Shown one piece after another: positions 11,205 to 24,384 of a stretch of 64,000 bases of DNA. Position 1 is the stretch's first letter, and each line of letters starts with the position of its first letter. The translations under genes were made by a program, and so were the position numbers. The DNA lies in assembly GCA_025449115.1 (NCBI GenBank), contig JAHLKC010000083.1, positions 62,001 to 126,000 of the forward strand, written 5' to 3'. The notes under the pieces were generated by a model. The model was not told the origin of the DNA, searched no databases, and saw only the letters and a list, made by a program, of their open reading frames with translations. This DNA comes from Chytridium lagenaria (taxonomy: Eukaryota; Chytridiomycota; Chytridiomycetes; Chytridiales; Chytridiaceae).

Positions 11205-12513
11205 CTACGTGGATAATGCCCTCATGGTGAGTTCGTATACAGTGAATGTTGCACCTTCAAAAACGACAAAAAAGCAGTATTATTGGTAGGAAGTCTAGAT
11301 TTGAATCGTTTACTAAAAGATGAAGAAACGTACCTGCTGCAGGAATACTTCGAATAACACTAGTAACGTAGCCACGGAAAAGTCCCGCAAGTCCCGATTC
11401 CACATATATCTCACTAAGGTTCGTCAGAATTGCTGTAGACCGAGTTCCCGGTTTAGCATTCTGGATGCGGGATTTCACCACATCCAAAGGATCTAAAAAC
11501 ATAAGAATCCGTTCGAATAAATGGTATATGTATCTTACAACAGCATGTCCAGTACATAATTCCACCGACGGCCCCAGCAATCATGAGTCTCGAAACTGGC
11601 AATGGAGCATCCCGGATTCGACTTTGACGCCAAGAATCTTTTGGTGTACTCAAAACCACCGTAGAATCCGGCATAGGCCTTTACAAAATGTCAGACATTC
11701 ACCTGCGGCGTATGCACTCACAGGAATTTCTCTCACAACCGTCGACCAAGTCCCATGAAAAAGGCCCCTAATCACTCCATGATCTTTGACTAACCCTCTG
11801 GCAACCTGCATCGGCCCCAAATGTCCTTTCCCTTGAGACGATACCAAGTCACTCGTATACTGTGCCTGCAATCGAATTTTGAGCAACTCGATCGGACCAG
11901 CGACAAACGCATTGATTATCCCAGCACCAGCACCAGCTGCTGCCAACTGCCGAATCTTTAGGGGCCGTTCGGGATGCTTGGGATCTTTAAGAATATCTTT
12001 GCAGAATCCGTACGCTGAAAACAGAACGGCATTGACAAAGCCAATGCCTTTAAATCGACTATGTAAAAATCTCATGCTGCCTAGTTTAATGAACTGACCT
12101 GCTAATGGCGCTGCCATGCCTTTGTAGAGACCTAAGATTCCCTCATATTTGACGGTCTTCATAATGCAATCCAAAGGTCCTATTATGGTGGTTAAGTCTC
12201 CATAGAACCGACTTTCCTACCTTTGAATTTTGAAGAGCCTTCCAATTGGAGACGGACTTTAACGGTATCAAGAGGGTGGCCAATTGCAACCTGTCGCAAT
12301 GCTTCATTTAATAACAGAGGCTTAAAATCACTTCTCGCTTAATATTACCTGTGCCATGCCTGCAAACGACCCAGCGATGAAATCCTTTTATCAAAACGTT
12401 TCAGCGCATTTCTGATTATTCCAGAAGAAGGAAGTATTGCTCTATTCAGGCAAAAAGAGTAAACTCACTTTCCCCCCAGGAAGGGGAATGCTAACACCGT
12501 CTCGCTGAGGCAT
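11205..12513 (-). CDS. Mitochondrial carrier protein (SLC25 family, carnitine/amino-acid type)
   Basis: Three solute-carrier repeats are visible, each with the P-x-[DE]-x-x-[KR] signature: GHPLDTVKVRLQ, AGPIELLKIRLQ and YPLDVVKSRIQ. The family exchanges metabolites across the inner mitochondrial membrane. Features such as GLFHGTWSTVVREIPAYAGF and the ending AATFTVYELTMR-like (here GATFTVYELTMRALST) place it near carnitine/acylcarnitine, basic amino-acid or YMC1-type carriers; I cannot choose the substrate. At least nine short exons join in frame, except for one break at about 11618-11640, between FLASK in one frame and DAPLPVSRL in the next. That is a one-base indel in a conserved loop and probably a sequence error. 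The start (MPQRDGVSIPLPGGKDFIAG) splices cleanly into the first transmembrane helix. Confidence 0.88.
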
Positions 12514-12630
12514 GAATTTGTCTAAACAAAATTTGAAATGCGAAAATGATGTGATCTCGACATGGAGTCGCGTCAATCCATCCTCTCATCTCCAATTTTC
12601 TTATTCCCAAAAAAAAAGCCAGCGACACCA

Positions 12631-14467
12631 TCAAGCTTTATTAACAACTGCCCTAATATCCTCATATTTCTTCTGTAGCGCCTGCGTCACTTCGCGGACT
12701 TTTGCAGTCGCATTCATTATTGACTTCATCTCAGGCGGCAATGTAGGATCATGCACGTCAGTGCCAAACGTCGCATGTGGCAAAAACGATTCCTTTGAAA
12801 ACACCTCGACGCGTCTCCATATTTGCGTCTTATTTGGGTAATGGTATTTGGAAAAACCCTTGGGTAACAAAGTTTTGGCCAGATTCTCGATGGAGGACCT
12901 CACCATTGAGTCCGTCGCTTTCAGCCATTGGTCCGCCGTGGCGACGGATAGCGGGTCTACGGAAGCGACGCTGATCGCTTCTTCCAAGCGCATCTTCTTA
13001 GGTTGCGCGCCACTCAACATCATATCTGCACCAACAGGGCGTTTGGATCCCAGCGAATCTGTTGAAGGCGGAGCTGGGTGAACATTCTCAAGAGCTCTTG
13101 GATGCACGTCCGGTGGTGTCGATATCGGAATTGAGCCTACCGTGCTCGATGAAGTGTCGGTAGATTTTTCACCTTGTTGTAATGCATGAATACTAAATGC
13201 TTGATCCGTTACAATAACACCGGTATGCAAGGGCACAGAAGCTTCCGCTTTGTTTGCATGCACAGGTCGCGCAGGATCCGTCTTTGGCAATGATCGCGTT
13301 TCGAGTGGTGCTGCCTCACTAATCAAAGAATTCGGCAGCATAGCGGGTGTGTCTGGAGCTGTCTGACCCGCATCGTCAAGCACATTTTCTAAAGATGTCG
13401 ATGTACTTTTCTTGTCAACAGCGTTTTCAGGTCTTTGAACAGCATCCGACACAAGTTGCAAAATTTGGCGGCAATGTTGGTGTGGCCCGACAGCGATGAG
13501 TTTACGCACTGCTTGCATAAAAGTTTCATCTTGATTTTTCTCTGCGACATCCCAAATACTTATAAACATATTCCCAATTTCTTCGTCGATGCGTAGTGGT
13601 AAGTGTGGGTTCTGGAAAAATCGGATGGTGATGCTGCCGTAGTTCACAAGATCCCGTAGACTTCGAACCTTGGCAACTTCTTGTCGCTCTTCTGAGGTAG
13701 CCGGCCGGTTTGGAGGTCTGAAGCACATGTATAATTGCCAGAGCTCTATCCAATGGCGCATAGTCTATTAAAAATGTGTGAGAATCGCTTTGTTGTCATG
13801 AGAGTGTAATGCCTTACCTGATCCAATCGGAGTATGCAGCTGGAGTGCTTCGACCATGAAAGGACTAAAGCATTCCATTGTAGCGAGGCATTGCCACGCA
13901 GCCTTATCGTCTTCGGTTTTAAATAACTTCTTTTTCTTGATGTGGTCCAGCATAATGCTAAGCATATGCTTATTTTCGGTAGGCGCCACAGCCCAATCCC
14001 GCAACGGTGCATCCGTGACGGCAATAAAATTGGGCTTCCAACCTTCTTCCATATGACTTGCTACCACATGTACTGCAGGCGTACGGCGTTTATCTGGCAT
14101 ACTAAGGTCGGGCGGAAAGAATCGCAAGAAATAGCATACGCATGCAAAGCAGAAGTAGTTCAAAGCAGCTTCCTTGGTATATTGACTCCTTTGTTTGGTA
14201 ATCATCAGCAGGTGGAGCTAAAACCGAAAACGGCAATACTCACATTTGACGTTCGGTCAAGAAGGCTCGTTCGTAAATAAGGACTGCGTTTGGGAAGTTG
14301 TTGGGGTTCGGCAGTTTTGTATCCGACAGGTAGAGGTCAATGATTCTATCCATCCTAGGTTGTAACCACTGCGCGCATGTAAGAAGAATGATATTTGCTT
14401 TATCCTTGAAAACGAGAAGGGATGAAGGATGTGGGGATCTTGCCGGGTCAATGTTGACGAAGTTCAT
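12631..14467 (-). CDS. Unrecognised helical protein
   Basis: I do not recognise the family. The first exons encode a helical, HEAT-like region (INLTCAQWLQPRMDRI-type helices, then YFCFACVCYFLRFFPPDL and WQCLATMECFSPFMVEAL). The last exon of about 370 codons begins helical (RSLRDLVNYGSITIRFFQ) and becomes Ser/Thr/Pro-rich and disordered, ending with a short helix (VREVTQALQKKYEDIRAVV). Introns were placed at about 14258-14203 and 13818-13766, with GT/AG ends. The join to the last exon needs a one-base shift near the CCGGCCGG at 13701-13709, where the frame giving YAPLDRALAIIHVLQTSKPA passes to the one giving TSEERQEVAKV. A transcription-related scaffold is only a guess. The ATG at 14467 is the first in frame. 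Confidence 0.65.
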
Positions 14468-14613
14468 ATTTATTATTGTCAAGAAAAAATGTTATGATAA
14501 TACGCAAACACGCATCTACATCACCTTTAAACTTTGAGAGTTTAAATGGATTGTGCCATTTACTATCATACGAGCCTTCTACATTATATAATTACATATA
14601 TATTTACAGTACA

Positions 14614-17600
14614 TCACGATAAAAATAGTTCACGTTCTTGTAACCTCCGCAACTCTTCCAAGCCATCCAGCAACCCATCCATCTCAACCTTAAAATACCG
14701 TATTTCATCATCCTTCCGTCGAATTAATCCCGCATACTTAGCTTTAACCCTCTCCACCTCATCCTCCGAACTTTTCTGCACAGATTCCACAATCTTCTGC
14801 AATTCACCTTCTCGTTTTTTAAATCCCTCCTCAGATTTTTGAAGCGCTACCTCAACTTCCTCAAATCGCCTGCGTTCGGGTGGCCAACTTGCTCTGGCTT
14901 TCACCAATTCAATTTCAACTGCCTCCTTTTCTTTTGATATCTCTGCAAGTCTGACTTCAAGGGCTTTAACTCGCTCTTCTGCTGCTTTTAACAAGTTCTC
15001 GCGTTCTTCGGCAGCAGCTGCGGCTTCTTGCTTGACGAATGCGTTCTCAGCCTTGGCCTTCCACCGAGAAATCTCAATTTTGGCATCAGCTACCTCAGAT
15101 CGGAGTCTACGTAACTCTGAGTCAAAGTTTGCGGTAGCTTGAGCCTTTGACTCTTCTCGCAACATCGCAAGTGCACGTTCTTGATGCGTAATAGCAAGGC
15201 TGGCCGAATCTTCTTGCGTCTGTCTGAGAATGGCAATGGTGTTTTCGTGCACCGCTTTCCGTGTGGCTTCACTGATCTCAAGTCTTAACCACGTTAAAAA
15301 ATATTGTGAGAATAAACTTTTACCTGCTCTTCATTGATAATTTTCCCCTTTCAATGATTCGATTTCCATGCGCAAATTCCTAATCTCCTCCATCCACCTT
15401 TGCTCATCCCCACTGAACACTTTATCATGAAACTCATTCCCGCAACTCAGTAATTCTTTGCTCATAACTCGCAACTAAAAGCGTCCCTCTCCTTCAATCT
15501 CTTTGCAAGATCCCTTTCAGACGACGCCCTCTCCCCTCTCAGCGTCTCAAGCGTCAATAGCCTGAGAGTCCGCAATAGCCTCCAACTCCCCAATCCTCGT
15601 CAACAGCGCTTTCTCCTTCGCCTTAAATAAAGATCGTTGACTTGCAAGTTCTTTTTTCAGCTTCTTCTTTGCGTTTGTTACGCTCTTCCATGGTAATGGA
15701 GCTTTCTTGTGTTGCGGCTCGTAAGCGTTCGTCGTAGGATTTTAGGAGAGTCTCGAGTTGATGCTCGAGTTCTGCAACTCGGTTTTTGGTGAGGTGGGAT
15801 GCGGATTCTTCAAGAGATTTGACGCGTTTGCTGTGAGGCTTGAGCTTGGACTTGCTCAAACTGAGCATGAACTTCGGACAGCCGAGCTTCATACTGCTCA
15901 CCGTAAAGCCGTAGACTATTTTTTAACCACCAAAAAAATTCTTAACCATGGCTTCACGTAATAAAAATAAATATAACATATCCCAGTTACCTCCAAATGA
16001 AGTGCTTTCAACTTTGCCTCCCACGTCACCTCCACCGCCTCTCGTTCTGCTTCCACCCTCTTTATTCTATCCTTTAAATGCCTCACATAACTCGCCTCTT
16101 CGATGTACGCATGCGGTCCATCTACATGCGATCCCAATCCAGCTCCTTTACTCCTCCTTCCCAACTTCTCCTGCAACTCCGCCACAACCCTCTCCAACTC
16201 CCTCACCTTCTTCACATCCCCATCCCACTTCCTCGTCTGTGGTCCTCCCTTCCGACCTTTTTTCCGAAACAGCCAACGCCATATCCCGTTTCTCCACCTC
16301 AGCCAACGCCATCTCCATTTTCTGCGCCTCCCTCTCAAGTCGTGTTTCAAGTTCAACGATATGCGCTTCAAGCCGTGACTTTTCAGATTCAGCTTTTGCT
16401 TTAAGCGCTTTCACATCTTCCTCACTGCGACCCTTAAATGACGCGATGGTGGATTGCGCGTCGGAGAGTTGGGCGCGAAGTTTCGTGATCTCACCCATCA
16501 AGGCATTCTCACGATCCGCGGCGTCACGTTGGGTTGTAATAAGACGTTGTTCGAGGTCTTCTGCGAGGACGGCGAGACGAGCAGTATCACCAGCGGTTAG
16601 AGTCGTTGGTAAGACATTCCGGACGACAGGTGCACCGTTTGCGTCAACAGAGGCTATTCCGGACGTTGGTGGCGTGGTACCACCCTGACGTAAAGCCGCT
16701 ATTTCACGTTGAAGTGCTTCTACTCGGATAGAGTTTTTACGAACAGAGTCCTTGAGTTGTACCTTAAGCTGTTTATTTGCTCAAAGAGTTTCTCGTTTTC
16801 AGTTTGATACTAAGTAACAGGTTAAAATATTGACAGGAAAGAAATACACTTACACCACGTATAAGAGACTCTTGTTCAGTTATCTCCCTTTTAACTCTCT
16901 CAACCTCTTCCACAGGAACCATCCCACCTTCCCCTGGAACAGGAAACTTGGATGCGTCCAACAACGCTTCACGTTCCTGTTCCCTGAGGTTCTCCAAGAA
17001 CCCCAACTCGTCTTTATACCTATTTTCTCCACCTGTCCAACATGAGCGCGGAGTTTAGCCAACTCGGTTTGTTGCGTTGATATCGTTTCAAGCATAGACG
17101 CGATGGACGCGTCGACTGCGTCGTTTGGTGACTTGGAGCTCGGGAAAGGCGTGTCCGCAGATGAATTGACGGGGATGGATGATAATGAAGTGGCGAGGGC
17201 AGTTTGACGCCAGACGAGCCCATCGATGATGGTGTTTTTGTTGACGGAGAGTCAACAGATTTCCGCGGTACTGAAGAAGCGCCAACAGACTTTCGTAGTG
17301 TAGTTTCCGGTGCGTTGGAGAGGGATTTCCGGGATCCGCTTGTAGATGCGGAGCCTACAGACCTGCGAGGTGATGGTGCGGCTATAGAGGAGGAGCCGAT
17401 GGACTTACGGGGGATGTTGATGGAATTTGAGGATGAGGTTCTTGATACTTGCGCGACGGCGGTGGTTGCCGAGGAAACGGCAGAAATGGAAATGGCGGCG
17501 GACGAGGAGATTTTAGGGATGGTGCTTGATGATCCTGAAGGCGGGAAGGAAGGGCGGTGATAATGGTAGACGGGTGGTGTTCAAAAGATGTGGCGATGGC

Positions 17601-19503
17601 AGTGGTTGACGCAGCTTTAGAGATAGGCGCTGAAACGGTTGTAATAGCCGGAACAGTCTCCCCAGACAGAGCAAGGAAGTCGTCAAAAGTGAGGTATCCT
17701 TTATCAAGTGAGTCTTTCGATTTCGACATAGAAATCGGTAAAGCTTCCTCCTTTAGAGGCTTGGCCAGCGGTTCTGACAGTCCGGATTGTTTTCCTGGTA
17801 GCAAGTCATTGACGATGGCTGGCGTTGCTTCGGGTGGAGCAGCATCTTGAGGCTTGATGACCTCGTCTGTTGTGGTATCCAAGTCCTGCCGTACTTCTTC
17901 AGCAGGCCTTTCAAAATTCAGCTGCTCTGTTCTTAAGCTCTCAAGTTTCTTCGAAGTTTCGTCCTTGACGTCCGAGAATTCATTCAGTTTAGTGCCAGTG
18001 ACTTCTTTAACGATGCTTCCAATGGCGAGCTCCTTAAAAACGTCGTCTACTGGCACCTTACTTTCATCGAACTTAGTGTCCATTAACGCACTGACACTAG
18101 ACTCAGAATCAGCAACCTTGCTGACTGTGTCATCCTCAAAGTCTCCAAACATGTCCTCTACAGGCTTCTTGTTTTTGTGGGTATCTGCATCCTGCGAGTG
18201 CTAGTTGTGACTTTGTCTTGCGGGGTCTCCTTGATGACACAATTCTCAGCGTCTTTGGACGTAACAAGTGCAGAACCAGCAGGTACGTTGCTCTTAACAC
18301 CGTAAATGTCTCCACCCTTATAGACATTGCCATGCCCAACCTGCGAGGCGCTAGAAACCTCGTCATCCTTAAAATCATTATGATAAGAGGCAAGCTTTAC
18401 AATAGCATCCATTTTCAAGCCAGTTTCCTCATCGTCATTTTTACTCGCTCTCGTGAGATCCCCAACATCACTCTTCCCAGCCTCTTCCGAATCATCGAAA
18501 TCCATCGAATACTCGTCCTCCGCCTCCACCTCCACCTCCTCCATCTCATACTCCTCCTCCACTCCTAACTCGGGCGCTTTAATCATAGACCGCGATCCAA
18601 GTACCCTAAATCTCTCCTCCACAGGCGCATCGAACCCGACAAAAACTCCTCATCAACAGCACTTTTCTGTTCATCCTTCTCCGCCGCCTCCTCCACAGCT
18701 TTTCCCAATTCCAAACCTCTCACCGGTGACCTTATAGGAGATACAAATCCACTTAATGGAGGTGATGGAGATGCTGAATCGGGCGGTGTGGTTATAGCCG
18801 ACGAAGATGACATCCCACCCCTTGTTGGTGACATATGCGCAGCAACACTCATACGGGCAGATGCTAATGCTGCTTCATGGGCAGAGGGTAATGCGGTGAA
18901 TGAGGGTAGCATGCTGGACCGTAGATTAGACATGCGGGGAGATACAGCCATCGCCTCTTTTAACGGCAATGCTCCAGACGTCGCAGCGTTACTCTGGTTT
19001 CCGGCAGCCGAAGTATTCCGAGAAGAATTCAAAGTATTTCCTAACACCGGTGAAGGCAGGGGCCGTGTAAACCCGTTCGTCGAACTTCGGTTCTGGCTTT
19101 GCTTTCAACCAAGACGTTGCCTTCTTCTCCTTCTTCTCTTCCTCATCCTCCACGCCCCATTTTGATGCCCCCGACTTTGATTCTAACCGTTTCCCTCGTA
19201 GCTCCATTATCTTTTTTCGACGGGCCATGAGCTTTTGGTCTAGGTCTTCGTCGTCTTCCGGGGCTGAGGAATCATCTTCGATAAGTTGGCCTAGGCCTGG
19301 TGGAGCGGAACGGCGGATGGAGTCTTTTGTGCTGGTTCGTGGGAGACGGGGAGGGGAGGTGAGATGGGAGGAGAGGCTTTCGGATGTGTCTGTCTAAGTT
19401 GGGGCGAGTCGTGTTAGTAGAGAGGTATGTGGGTGGAAACGAGTCTAACCATGTCCAGGAAGTCGTCCAGCATCTCTGCCTTCGATATCCGTCCTTTCGA
19501 CAT
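14614..19503 (-). CDS. Long coiled-coil protein with disordered acidic N-terminal half
   Basis: One gene is the simplest reading of a 4.9-kb run of minus-strand coding sequence. It starts MSKGRISKAEMLDDFLDM at 19503, spliced after ATG to TDTSESLSSHL. The first half is Ser/Pro/Asp/Glu-rich and disordered, with a Lys/Glu block (EDEEEKKEKKATSWLKAKP). From about 17100 it becomes heptad-type coiled coil (ASMLETISTQQTELAKLRAHV, REQEREALLDASKF, ERVKREITEQESLIRG) to the end at 14614 (LEELRRLQERELFLS). Such proteins are often centrosomal, basal-body or Golgi tethers; no family is identified. The reading frame changes by one base at several places: about 19061-19070, 18635, 18203, 17195, 17021-17030 and more toward 15300-16500. 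Either the consensus is poor or the gene is decaying. Two neighbouring genes are also possible. Confidence 0.65.
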
Positions 19504-20578
19504 TATTCTTGACAATTGCCTTTATCAATTACAATATAAGTTATTGGATTGTATGTAACTTGACCTACACACAATCACCAGAGGGCATTAAAGTTTAAAA
19601 GGTATCATGTTCCCTCCTCGCCTGCAGGCGCGCAACGGTTTTCTTCTCTGGAAAGGATGTAGTTGCGAAAGTTTGAAAATTTAGGCGTTATCATTGTTGG
19701 CGAATTAAGAGTGAGCGGTGTCAACCAAGTATGACTCTTGAGGCTCTGCTCCCAGGAGTCAACGCATCAGCTTACCTGATGTATAATTGTGATCATCAGG
19801 GCAACCTTATAAACTAGGGGTGATATCGACATGGTGCGCGGCCAGTGGGGACTGCCTCTGTCATAAGATTATAGCTTTATTGTGTGTATGTATAAGATGG
19901 ATGTGTACAGGAGGGATTAAGGGGAGCCTTTTACACTAGGTGAATGATATGCAGTGCGGGCTAGCGGGATGCCCGGAGGCTGACGCGTTATGACGCGTTC
20001 TGGTCTCGTACCACATTGCAAGACCCTCTGAGGATGGTTCCAACACGTTTGGAAGAAGCAGAAAGTAGCTGTGGGTCAGTAAAGAGATCACAATAAGTGG
20101 AGTTAAGACAGGCAATCTCATTCATTTAACTCGATTCACTTTTACGGTTGTAGTGCGGCGTCGGATGCCGTTAGAAGAGTCAACTCAATGATATTTTGGA
20201 TAAGTTGGTAAACCGTAAAAACGTAAGTATATATATACATAGAAAAAAAAGTTTCATAAATGATGAAACAAAAATAAAGAAATTAATTAATTGATTAGTA
20301 ACATAGTTACACACATAGAGATAGGTGATATGTTGTTAATTCAGGTTCAAGGTCCGCTCTAAGAAAGGTAATACAGAGATCCAACCAATAAGCTATTTTC
20401 CCGAATGACTAGAATGTGCCATCCAAAGTCCCTTCAAGGTCCATCAAAGGAAAAAAAAACACTTTTTTTTATAAAATTATTTATTTATTTATTTATTATT
20501 TTATTCTTTTTTTTCCTTTATTTATTATTAAATTCAACTCCTCACACCCAACCATCACTCATTTCTCCCCCACAAAAA
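19504..20578. other. Intergenic region
   Basis: This lies between the divergent coiled-coil gene (-) and the Gln/Ser-rich gene (+). It should hold both promoters. There is an AT-rich block at about 20220-20330 and a T/A-rich block with ATTT repeats at 20460-20530, just before the start codon of the next gene. No protein or tRNA is supported. Confidence 0.45.
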
Positions 20579-22539
20579 ATGCTGGCATCAACAACAACAC
20601 TTCCGTCATCAGCACCAGCAGCAGCATCATCATCATCCGACGTCGGCTCATCCCCTCAACTCTCCATTCTCATTTCAACAGCAACTCTTCGTCACTCGAA
20701 TCGACTTTAGCAGCATCCTCCTCCTCGTCCTATTCCAAGCAGCAGCAACCTCATGCTATCATCTCTTCTTCACCCGAGGACGAAGTGCCTCCTCTCACTC
20801 CAGATACAAATGATGACGACTCTGCATCATCCTTCTCTTCATCCTCTTCTTCAGTGAGAGGTACCTCTCCAGCATCTTCTCTATCTTCCTCCTCGTCATC
20901 CAAGCGTTTGTCCAAGAGACGGTCTTCAGTCTCATTTCGCGAGGTGAGTCCTCCACATCCCCTTCAAAAAAACAATTTTCATTTTTCCATTTTCCCATCT
21001 TTGCAAGTCGAACATGCACTTGCTTTCTGCTCAGAGGTTAACCAAAATCCTTTTATCGTTCCAATAGATTGTGGTGGTCGGATACACACATCCCAAGGCT
21101 GAATATGACCGTAGCAGTACATCCGTTGCTCCCCTTACTCCGTTGGATGTCCAGGACCTTTTGGATATGCGTTCAGACATGAAAGGACCACTGATGAACT
21201 CTACCGCTCTGCCGCCCTCCGCACTCTTATGATAGCAAAACAAGCGGTTTCGTCGTCTTCTAATGTTCAGCAACACCAGTACCCTGCTGCACCTTCGGCA
21301 ATGTCGCATGCAATGATGCACAGACATCATCAGGTGCAGGAGCTTCGGTCGTCACTCATGGACGCGGATTTTAATGTCTCAAGCCCGATTGACGATGCTT
21401 CTGTTGTCATGTCTGTTGTGGATTCCGTCCTCTACTCTTCTTCCCCACGCTTGAACGATCCAACATTAAGCGCCAGTTATTCTCGCCAGTCTCCCATTTT
21501 CAACCCGTACTCGGCCAATGCGGCACCTTCCTTTGAAGACGCATATTCTGGACCCCAGCATTCTGCAAACTTTTGGAAATGCGACAGCTCCGACTACACT
21601 CAGCACAACACAGCCACCGCACTCCAGCAGGCCGCCGCTTGGCAGAGCTCAGTTCCTTCAGTCCCTGTCGCCACTCCTCCTCAACACCACATTGTTTACG
21701 GGAAGAACTCTAGGAATTCCCGGGTTATGGCTCAGAATGCACCTATGAATGTCTCTTTCGGTGGCATGGTGACCATTCCTCCTTTCTCTAATGTGCCTGC
21801 CACTACTCAGCCGAGTTTGAACAGGAATGGATACGGCAGTTTTAACAAGGCCCAGAGCCAGCAGCAGCCTCGGCATGGTCACAGCCGACTTCCAACGCCT
21901 CCTGTTGGTTCTGGACCTTCCTCGATTCCCGTACATCAATCCAGCCCGGTTTCAGCCCCCACATTTCAGCCGCACCTGTACCATATGCAATCGCAGTCGT
22001 ATTCGCGTCAGCAGATGTCTCAGGGATATCCGGACACGACTACCACATATGGTGCTGCTGGTTTGAGGTACGGCGCTGTTGGAACCCAGTACGGGAGTGC
22101 AAACAACCCGCAGGCTACAATGTGGAATCAGGCTGGAGGATACCCTCAACCGCAGCAGCAGCAGCACATGGCATATGGTGTTCAACGTGGCACTAAGAAT
22201 ACCGGGCATTTATCATTCCAGCAGCAGCAGCAGAGAGTTGGGTCAGGATCGTTCTACGGAAATATGTCGTTGAGTGCTGCTCAAGAATTGATGGGCGGTA
22301 ACGCCTTTGGCTCTATGCCCAGGAACGTCCCCGTGGACCTGTATATTTCGGATAATCGCCTTTTTATTTTGTGTATTGTTTTTATTGCCAGGAAGGTTTT
22401 TCTTCCCATTTTGGAAAGGAGGCGGACCGCCTTTTTTTTTTTGGTTTCTGTGTATGATGATTGTTTCTCCTCCTTGCCCGTTTGTCCACTGAACATTTTT
22501 CAACCGCATCTTCCCCTTGTGCAAAGTTTATTCACATAG
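20579..22539 (+). CDS. Ser- and Gln-rich low-complexity protein with a conserved EYDR core
   Basis: The N-terminus is Ser-rich (MLASTTTLPSSAP...), then KRRSSVSFREIVVVGYTHP, then AEYDRSS and APLTPLDVQDLLDMRSDMK. The order basic-SVSF, aromatic, EYDR and a following LTP helix is a short conserved block I associate with fungal regulatory or scaffold proteins, but I cannot name the family. The rest is Gln/Ser/Pro/Tyr-rich with CAG-type Gln tracts (QQQQH, QQQQQR), as in fungal transcription or RNA-binding regulators. One intron of 123 bases lies at about 20945-21067. One-base frame changes are needed near 20668 and near 21165-21195 (before RHERTTDELYRSAAL). As written the frame ends at 22539, but the last 70 codons are T-rich and UTR-like; a shift near 22330 would end the protein at the TAA at 22353-22355 (GPVYFG). 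Confidence 0.6.
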
Positions 22540-24005
22540 AAAGCATAACTTTACCTTACCCTACCCTACCCTTTATTAAGTGCATTAGGAGACGTTATTT
22601 TGCTCCTGAACTTTTTTCTTATCTCTCCCTCTTTGTGCCATGTCTACGTTAACCCTTTATTCTTATATTTTTACTCCTCACTCTTTATCCTAGCCCATCA
22701 TCCCATTTCTATATAGCTGCAATGATTTTTTATGGAACCTTGTTCTCTTATCTCAAATATCTACCCCCTCTCTTCTGTTTTTCCAAACCCGTAATTCTTT
22801 GTCGACTTTTGTGTTTATGGTTTTTTCTTTGTCACCCCTCTTCCCTCTTTCTTCCCAGCTTGATATATATTTTATGGTCCACCATTGGGTAATGTGGAGT
22901 TAGGCTCATTTTTAGTATTGCCTATCAGCATGGGTTTCTTTGTGATATGCCTTGAGAGGGGATGGTTGTTGTGTCATGTTTTTGTGTCTAGCCTTTTTCT
23001 TCTCCTCTCTTTTTATCTACCCCCTTCGTACATTAAATTTAGCGTGCAGAACACATTAACGCTTCATAACCTCTCTCCATTGTTTGGCTGTTGTGGATCC
23101 CCCCGAATACTCCTTTTTATCCAAATCCGCATTCTTGATTCTTTTTTATTCTTTATATATATACAAACCCCCAAAAAATATTTGTTTTAGGCCCCCCCCC
23201 CTTTGTTCAGGTCCTTTTTTCTTTCTTTTTTGTCAGGTTTTATTGTATGTGAATTTTTTTTAGAGAATCTTGTGATTCTGCTTTTGATGTGTTTTATCGT
23301 GGATGGTTTTTATAAAATACGTGGCCTTTTGATAATTTCTGTGTTTTACGTTCTTGTGTGGTGATGAAGTTACTTGTATGGACAGAGGATGCCTCTGACG
23401 GGATGTTGGCGGTTCTCTGCCACAGCACTCAGTGTACAGTCCGAAGCAAGAGGAGTGCAGGTTAGAGTGGTGCGATGGAAGTTAAGCTGGGTGATATAAC
23501 GTGACGGCAGATAAAAATGGTCACTTTATCTTGGGGAAGGTTATGAAGAAAATAATGAAAAAAGGGTGAAGTAGGGAAGCGGTAGGGGTAAATGAAGCTT
23601 TGGAAAGAGAGACCAGTGATGCGGATGGAACAGGAAATACGCGTACACAAGCGTTGGCAAATGCGTCTACCTCTAATGAGCGAATCGAGATGTCAACATA
23701 CATGCACCGTATATACATCTTGCTACATTCTTCGATTTGCAAAGACTATAACAGGTTCGTGCTTCTTACAGTAATGCAGCATTTAAGTATTAAAATACTG
23801 TATTAAACGTTCACTCTTTGAGATTCAGAAGTAAATGTACGTTCACATGAGTCGGTAATTAAGGCCATTACAAGGTTTTCTACTGTAGAGTGTAAGGCAA
23901 GAGCCCACAATTGCAAATTTAGCGGACAGCGCGTGAAAATCCACTAGTAGTGAGTCAGCCCATTAAATGCGCCACTTTTGATGCTCAATGGGGATGACAT
24001 GCGGG
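22540..24005. other. T-rich 3' region and gene-poor stretch
   Basis: This is strongly T-rich downstream of the Gln-rich gene, with several poly-T and one C10 run (23192-23201). A run of three TTACCC-like units at about 22553-22572 is too short to be telomeric. No coding region is supported. Confidence 0.5.
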
Positions 24006-24240
24006 CTACAGATATTACAGACCTGTTATCAGCGGATGTTAACGTCAGTGGTGAGTGTATTTTCCGTAACATTCTTTCTTTTTTGTTATGTCCCACTGGC
24101 CTTTTGGGACGCGTCGAAGAACGGTCAAGCCCATAGGTTGACTCCGAACCTTGCTACCGTGGGTCTGCCATGCTTTCTGGAATGGCTCGATTCTATGAGG
24201 AATCCGTTGTAAGAAATGAAACCGCCACGTAACCAGAACA
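24006..24240. repeat. Duplicated flank, copy 1 (left edge of tandem unit 1)
   Basis: This sequence recurs in diverged form at 29311-29575. Shared strings include GTGGTGAGTG, CCTTGCTACCGTGGGT, CATGCTTTCTGGA and AATCCGTTGTAAGAAATG. In both copies it lies on the 3' side of a minus-strand dynamin-like copy, so it marks the left boundary of the duplicated unit. It has no visible coding content. Confidence 0.75.
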
Positions 24241-24384
24241 CACTTTATTATTTAATCGGCTGCAGTCCTTCGTTAAAGCCTGTTTTCGCACAAGGTTAAT
24301 TTATATTTTCTATTATTTTAAACTCCCTTCGGGCTCTCTTGCGCTCATACCTCTCATTTTACTTATATGGGTAAATATTTCATT

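Noticed and set aside
20316..20380. Possible tRNA from a GTTCAAGGTCC string
   Set aside because: The match to a tRNA B box is partial and I could not fold an acceptor stem or anticodon arm around it.
22553..22572. TTACCC-like tandem repeat, telomere-like
   Set aside because: Only about three units inside a T-rich 3' region, with genes on both sides. This is not a chromosome end.
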